From Planctomycetota bacterium (GTDB taxonomy: Bacteria; Planctomycetota; PUPC01; DSUN01), in contig VGYW01000363.1 of NCBI GenBank assembly GCA_016872875.1, forward strand, positions 1-8,269: a stretch of 8,269 nucleotides of DNA, given 5' to 3'. The notes beneath the pieces were generated by a model that was given only the letters and a program-made list of their open reading frames with translations, searched no databases and was not told the DNA's origin. Numbering within the stretch: the stretch's first letter is position 1; each line of letters begins with the position of its first letter. Of the stretch, positions 5,852-8,269 are shown piece by piece. The translations under genes and the position numbers were made by a program.

Positions 5852-6003
5852 ATAGGCTTCAGCGATTCGGAGCAGAGGATTTTGTTCGTAGTGCGGCCTT
5901 CAGGCCGTAGGGGGCCAAGATACGGGCTGAAGCCCGCACTACGAACGGCAAGCTCGATCGACATACTCAACCCGGATGCTCCGAATCGCTGAAGCCTATC
6001 TAG
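5848..6003. mobile_element. MITE-like element with perfect 27-bp terminal inverted repeats
   Basis: The ends 5848-5874 and 5977-6003 are perfect reverse complements over 27 bases, starting CTAGATAGGCTTCAGCGATT and ending in the mirror sequence. The 102 bases between contain a further nested palindrome (5884-5946) and no coding potential. CTAG is self-complementary, so the outermost four bases could be a CTAG target duplication around 23-bp terminal repeats, as in some IS5-type insertions; this is inference. The left end overlaps the stop codon of the upstream gene. A long hairpin here could also terminate or separate transcription from the glycosyltransferase gene. No transposase is present in the window. 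Confidence 0.68.
5884..5946. repeat. REPIN-like double hairpin nested inside the 156-bp element
   Basis: Outer arms GTTCGTAGTGCGG (5884-5896) and its reverse complement (5934-5946) pair over 13 bases. Inside are CGGCC-TTCA-GGCCG (5894-5907) and CGGGC-TGAA-GCCCG (5923-5936). GTAG (5888-5891) and CTAC (5939-5942) stand symmetrically two bases outside the hairpins, the same layout as the element at 1103-1153. The left hairpin differs from the mirror of the right by a few substitutions, so the two halves have diverged. Confidence 0.7.
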
Positions 6004-6041
6004 ACCGTGAGCCGTGCGCATGTTGCGCGCGTGTTGCGCCT

Positions 6042-6149
6042 CGAATGCTGAATGTCGAACGCCGAATGTCGAATGTCGCATAAGGCCAGGAGCGGACTCT
6101 GTTCCTCTCAGTTCGACATTCGACATTCGACATTCATCATTCGACATTC
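6042..6149. repeat. GAATGTC short-period tandem array with inverted second copy
   Basis: 6042-6078 is a degenerate array of about 7-8 bp units of the type GAATGTCG. 6114-6149 is the mirrored array, CGACATTCGACATTCGACAT followed by further units. The two arms, separated by about 35 bases, can fold back on one another. This fills most of the gap between the 156-bp element and the glycosyltransferase gene. No promoter is apparent in it. Confidence 0.75.
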
Positions 6150-6186
6150 CTGCTTCGGTTGCGGCCCGAGGCCGCCTTAAGGTGCC

Positions 6187-7077
6187 ATGGCCGAACCCCA
6201 CACCAGCTCCGCCCGCCCGCTCATCTCCACCATCGTCCTCTCGCACAACAAGGCGGAGCACACGCGCCGCTGCTTCGACGGCCTTCTCCTCTCCACCTAC
6301 CGCCCGATCGAGGTCCTGGCGTTGGACAACGGCTCGACGGATTCGACCCCCGCCCTCTACGCCGCCTTCGGCCCGCGGGCCGAGGCCGCCGGCATCGCCT
6401 TCCGCCCATCGCGCCTGGAACAAAACGCCGGAGCCGTCACAGGCCGCAACCTCGCTCTCAAAGAGGCCAGGGGCGAATACGTCGTCTTCCTCGACAACGA
6501 CGTGGTGGTCAGGACCCGCTCGTGGCTCGAGCGGCTGAGGGAAGCGCTTGAGGCCGACGCGCGCGTGGGAATCGTCGGCCCGAAACTCGTCTACCCCTTC
6601 CCGCCCTACCTCATCCAGTTCGCGGGCGGGGCGGTCACGCCTTCGGGCTGGGTCCACTTCCTCGGCCGCGGCGAGCCCCGCGACGCCGCCCCCTTCAACC
6701 AGACCCGCGAGGTCCAGTGCCTCATCTCCGCCTGCTGGATGATGCGCCGCGCCCTCTACGAAGAGCTCGGCCCCCTCGACGAAGGCTTCAACCCCCTCCA
6801 GTTCGAGGACATTGACTACTGCTACCGCGCCCGCCACGCCGGCCACAAGGTCCTTTACTTCCCCGCCGTCGAAATGTACCATTTCGAGAACGTCACGTCC
6901 GGCGACACGCCGGCGATCAACTACACCTACGTGACCGTGAAGAACGGCATGAGGTTCAAGAAGCGCTGGCGGTTCATGTTCGAGAAAGAGAGCGGCCCGT
7001 CCGACGCGGAGTTCCACTGGGCCGACATCCCGAAGCGCGACATCGCCGAGGTGGGCGAGCTGGAAACCACGGACTAG
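6187..7077 (+). CDS. Family 2 glycosyltransferase (GT-A fold)
   Basis: The product is 296 residues, close to the usual size of a single-domain GT2 enzyme, with no membrane segments, so likely at the cytoplasmic face. It would transfer a sugar from a nucleotide-sugar to a glycan or lipid acceptor. The nucleotide-binding first strand is ISTIVLSHNKAEHTRRCFDG (13-32), followed by VLALDNGSTDST (43-54). The region AGAVTGRNLALKEARGEYVV leads into the DXD metal site FLDNDVVV (D103-N-D105). Later come CWMMRRALYEELGPLDEGF (183-201), the ED motif FEDIDYCYRARHAG (E207, D208; putative base) and the histidine in MYHFEN (H232). These match rhamnosyl- and WbbL-type GT2 enzymes; donor and acceptor are unknown. 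The ATG at 6187 is the first good start; only a weak, close TAAGGTG precedes it. Repeats occupy both sides, so no promoter is obvious. Confidence 0.9.
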   Translation: MAEPHTSSARPLISTIVLSHNKAEHTRRCFDGLLLSTYRPIEVLALDNGSTDSTPALYAAFGPRAEAAGIAFRPSRLEQNAGAVTGRNLALKEARGEYVVFLDNDVVVRTRSWLERLREALEADARVGIVGPKLVYPFPPYLIQFAGGAVTPSGWVHFLGRGEPRDAAPFNQTREVQCLISACWMMRRALYEELGPLDEGFNPLQFEDIDYCYRARHAGHKVLYFPAVEMYHFENVTSGDTPAINYTYVTVKNGMRFKKRWRFMFEKESGPSDAEFHWADIPKRDIAEVGELETTD

Positions 7078-7103
7078 CCCGCGAAACACGCGAGGCGGAA
7101 TGC

Positions 7104-7197
7104 GGGATGAATGGATGAGTGGATGGATGGATGAATGACAGGCCACGCTCGCGCTCTGGCATCCATCCATCCATTCATCCAACCATCCAACCATCCC
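7104..7197. repeat. GGAT-type tetranucleotide array with inverted second copy
   Basis: 7104-7137 consists mainly of GGAT and GAAT units (GGATGAATGGATGAGTGGAT onward). 7160-7197 is the mirrored CATC/ATCC array, including CATCCATCCATCCATTCATC and then CCAACCATCC units of period 8. The arms are 22 bases apart and can form a long imperfect hairpin. The array lies between the glycosyltransferase stop and the ribH Shine-Dalgarno, where it could slow or stop transcription. Confidence 0.75.
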
Positions 7198-7219
7198 CTG
7201 CACGTAGCAGAGAACGGAG

Positions 7220-7225
7220 AAGGAG
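7220..7225 (+). promoter_or_regulatory. Shine-Dalgarno fixing the ribH start
   Basis: AAGGAG (7220-7225) lies eight bases before the ATG at 7234. The frame is open upstream to an ATG at 7135, but that extension would translate the tetranucleotide array, and lumazine synthases begin near the sequence seen at 7234. Confidence 0.7.
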
Positions 7226-7233
7226 ACAGAGCC

Positions 7234-7707
7234 ATGCCAAGGATCATCGAGGGCGAGCTGTCGGCCAAGGGCCTCCGGTTCGGGATCGCCGTCAGCCGGT
7301 TCAACGACTTCATCACCTCGCGGCTGCTCGGGGGCGCGCTGGACGCCCTCGCGCGCTCCGGGGCGGCGGACGGCGACATCACGGTAGTCCGCGTGCCTGG
7401 CGCCCGCGAGGTGCCCATCGTGGCCAAGCACATGGCCGAGTCGGGCAACTTCGACGCCGTCATCTGCCTCGGCGCCGTCATCCGCGGCTCCACCCCGCAC
7501 TTCGACTACGTGGCCGCCGAATCGAGCAAAGGCGTCGCCGAAATCGCCCTCAAGACCGGCCTCCCCGTCATCTACGGCATCCTCACCACCGACACCATCG
7601 AGCAGGCCGTCGAGCGCGCGGGCACGAAGGCCGGCAACCGCGGCTACGACGCCGCCGTCGCCGCCATCGAGCTCGCAAACGTCCTCAGGCAGCTCAAGGC
7701 GCAGTAG
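7234..7707 (+). CDS. ribH: 6,7-dimethyl-8-ribityllumazine synthase
   Basis: The product is 157 residues, the normal size. It condenses 5-amino-6-ribitylamino-uracil with 3,4-dihydroxy-2-butanone 4-phosphate in the penultimate step of riboflavin synthesis, typically as pentamers or a 60-subunit capsid in the cytoplasm. Hallmarks in order: the ribityl-binding SRFND (21-25), [12 protein letters not shown] (54-65), and [20 protein letters not shown] (79-98), which holds the catalytic histidine (H89). [20 protein letters not shown] (109-128) and [18 protein letters not shown] (129-146) follow, with the phosphate-binding and catalytic arginine (R128) and downstream lysine region conserved. All expected active-site segments are present, so it should be functional. 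The gene is separated from other rib genes, and nusB, a frequent downstream neighbour, is not seen before the window ends. The gap to the glycosyltransferase gene holds a repeat array and no recognised FMN riboswitch. Confidence 0.96.
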   Translation: MPRIIEGELSAKGLRFGIAVSRFNDFITSRLLGGALDALARSGAADGDITVVRVPGAREVPIVAKHMAESGNFDAVICLGAVIRGSTPHFDYVAAESSKGVAEIALKTGLPVIYGILTTDTIEQAVERAGTKAGNRGYDAAVAAIELANVLRQLKAQ

Positions 7708-7758
7708 CCAGCCCCGCCGTCCAGCGCCTCTGCCGCGACGCCGCAAAGCCCCAGAAAA

Positions 7759-7790
7759 GGACCACAGGGACCACAACGACCACAATGACC
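7759..7790. repeat. 9-bp tandem array (GGACCACAA type)
   Basis: Three full units and a partial one of period 9: GGACCACAG, GGACCACAA, CGACCACAA, TGACC. A short hairpin GCGTC-GAGG-GACGC (7798-7811) separates it from the 7-bp array that follows. Confidence 0.7.
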
Positions 7791-7823
7791 CCAGCTCGCG
7801 TCGAGGGACGCGCCCCTTCCAAC

Positions 7824-7858
7824 AGACCACGGACCACGGACCACAGACCACGGACTAC
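7824..7858. repeat. 7-bp tandem array (GGACCAC type)
   Basis: Five consecutive 7-bp units with period exactly 7: AGACCAC, GGACCAC, GGACCAC, AGACCAC, GGACTAC. The unit resembles the core of the 9-bp array at 7759-7790 but with a different period. Confidence 0.75.
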
Positions 7859-7904
7859 CGCGTGGAGGCGTCGTCGCCCTCGATTCATCTTCCCGCTGGC
7901 TTCC

Positions 7905-7931
7905 CAGTGCCCTCAGTGTCCTCGGTGGTGA
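7905..7931. repeat. Short 9-bp tandem array (CAGTGCCCT type)
   Basis: Three degenerate 9-bp units: CAGTGCCCT, CAGTGTCCT, CGGTGGTGA. On the minus strand it reads as TCACCACCG followed by AGGACACTG units, a type I associate with spacers in repeat-rich metagenomic bacteria. Confidence 0.5.
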
Positions 7932-8140
7932 ACCATGCCGGTCGGACTGCGGCGGCAGAGCCTTGCCCGAGGCCCCCGAGACCACGCCGCTGTGGACTGA
8001 CACCCCGCCGCCAGGGAAATACAGGATGAGGCCTGGCACCACCGATCGCTTTCTGGCATCGCCGCCAAGAGCCACAGATTCGAGCATGGCGGTCAACCAC
8101 ACCACTACACACGTACAGCGTAAGAAACCAATACAACATA

Positions 8141-8155
8141 TTGGGAACGTCCCAA
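8141..8155. promoter_or_regulatory. Operator-like palindrome in an AT-richer patch
   Basis: TTGGGA-ACG-TCCCAA is a perfect 6-bp inverted repeat with a 3-base centre, inside a patch (about 8118-8160) clearly richer in A and T than its surroundings. That composition and the palindrome would suit a regulated promoter, but no gene start can be tied to it. Confidence 0.22.
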
Positions 8156-8215
8156 GTTCTTGAGCCTCCCCGGGCGACGCTCTCCGCGCCGCGGGAACGC
8201 AAAGGCAAACTCGCC

Positions 8216-8237
8216 TCTGGGGGACCAGTCCCCCAGA
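8216..8237. repeat. Perfect 10-bp stem-loop
   Basis: TCTGGGGGAC (8216-8225) and GTCCCCCAGA (8228-8237) pair perfectly around a 2-base centre. No T-tract follows on either strand, so a classical intrinsic terminator is unlikely. It looks like one more dispersed palindrome. Confidence 0.6.
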
Positions 8238-8269
8238 CCCCCTGGGATTTATCGCATTCGGCCACCGGC

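Larger units (their letters stand above)
7708..8269. other. Repeat-filled stretch without a recognisable gene
   Basis: After the ribH stop none of the six frames gives a protein that I recognise. The open frames on the minus strand (for example 7644-8105 and 7885-8265) run through ribH antisense or tandem repeats and have repeat-derived compositions. The stretch holds two tandem arrays (7759-7790 and 7824-7858), a 9-bp array (7905-7931), an AT-richer patch with a small palindrome near 8141-8155, and a perfect hairpin at 8216-8237. A promoter for a gene beyond the right edge, or a short unrecognised gene on the minus strand near 7950-8140, cannot be excluded. Confidence 0.6.

Noticed and set aside
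6042..7197. CRISPR array
   Set aside because: The repeats are 4-9 bp units in direct tandem without unique spacers of 25-40 bp, and no cas gene is present.
7135..7233. N-terminal extension of ribH
   Set aside because: It would translate the GGAT/CATC array. The Shine-Dalgarno at 7220-7225 and family length support the start at 7234.
7078..7233. FMN riboswitch ahead of ribH
   Set aside because: The gap is mostly a tetranucleotide array, and none of the conserved FMN-aptamer segments can be seen.
5848..7851. 667-residue open frame on the minus strand
   Set aside because: It runs through antisense ribH, the antisense glycosyltransferase, three repeat arrays and the MITE-like element. Stretches such as SNDECRMSNVE are translations of tandem repeats.
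8216..8237. Intrinsic terminator
   Set aside because: The stem is strong but there is no T-tract on either strand and no gene ends nearby.
7885..8265. 126-residue minus-strand frame with a hydrophobic MLYWFLTLYVCSG segment
   Set aside because: No family pattern, no good Shine-Dalgarno, and its 3' part reads the 9-bp array. Left as unassigned sequence.

Overview
The window is GC-rich bacterial DNA (roughly two thirds G+C by eye). It reads like a chromosomal piece of an uncultured, probably planctomycete-like bacterium. That guess rests on three things: a secreted multidomain glycoside-hydrolase-like enzyme close to a DUF5107-type protein, long proline/alanine-rich proteins, and spacers full of short-period tandem and inverted repeats of the kind common in Planctomycetota and related metagenomic lineages. 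No rRNA, tRNA, CRISPR array or intact transposase was found, so the taxonomic guess is soft.

Layout. 1-226 (minus) is the N-terminal end of a DUF5107-like protein cut by the window edge. 227-451 is a divergent promoter region. 452-787 (plus) is a Phd/YefM-type antitoxin with a strong promoter and Shine-Dalgarno but no visible toxin. 770-1102 (minus) is the 3' part of a small membrane protein without a convincing start. 1103-1153 is a double-hairpin, REPIN-like element. 1150-4263 (minus) encodes a 1037-residue secreted glycoside-hydrolase-like protein; its stop codon lies in that element, and a second double-hairpin element (3053-3105) is embedded in frame in its coding region. 4264-4453 carries two divergent promoters. 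4454-5851 (plus) encodes an unusual 465-residue protein with a ribosomal-L7/L12-C-terminal-like domain at each end, a CxxC knuckle and a long Pro/Ala-rich linker. 5848-6003 is a 156-bp non-coding element with perfect 27-bp terminal inverted repeats enclosing a third double hairpin. 6187-7077 (plus) is a family 2 glycosyltransferase. 7234-7707 (plus) is lumazine synthase (ribH). 7708-8269 is without a recognisable gene and is filled with short repeats.

How the parts relate. The DUF5107 protein and the secreted hydrolase suggest polysaccharide or glycoside use, but they are separate transcription units. The glycosyltransferase and ribH are co-directional with a repeat-filled gap, and no other riboflavin gene is visible. 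The most distinctive feature is the repeat load. Three elements with different sequences share one architecture: an outer stem around two inner hairpins. Two of them are framed by GTAG and CTAC, the signature of REP elements moved by RAYT-type transposases. The remaining spacers hold tandem arrays of about 4-, 7-, 8- and 9-bp periods, two of them folding back on an inverted copy. Two genes end inside a repeat element and one carries a repeat within its reading frame, so these elements appear to have shaped protein ends as well as spacers.
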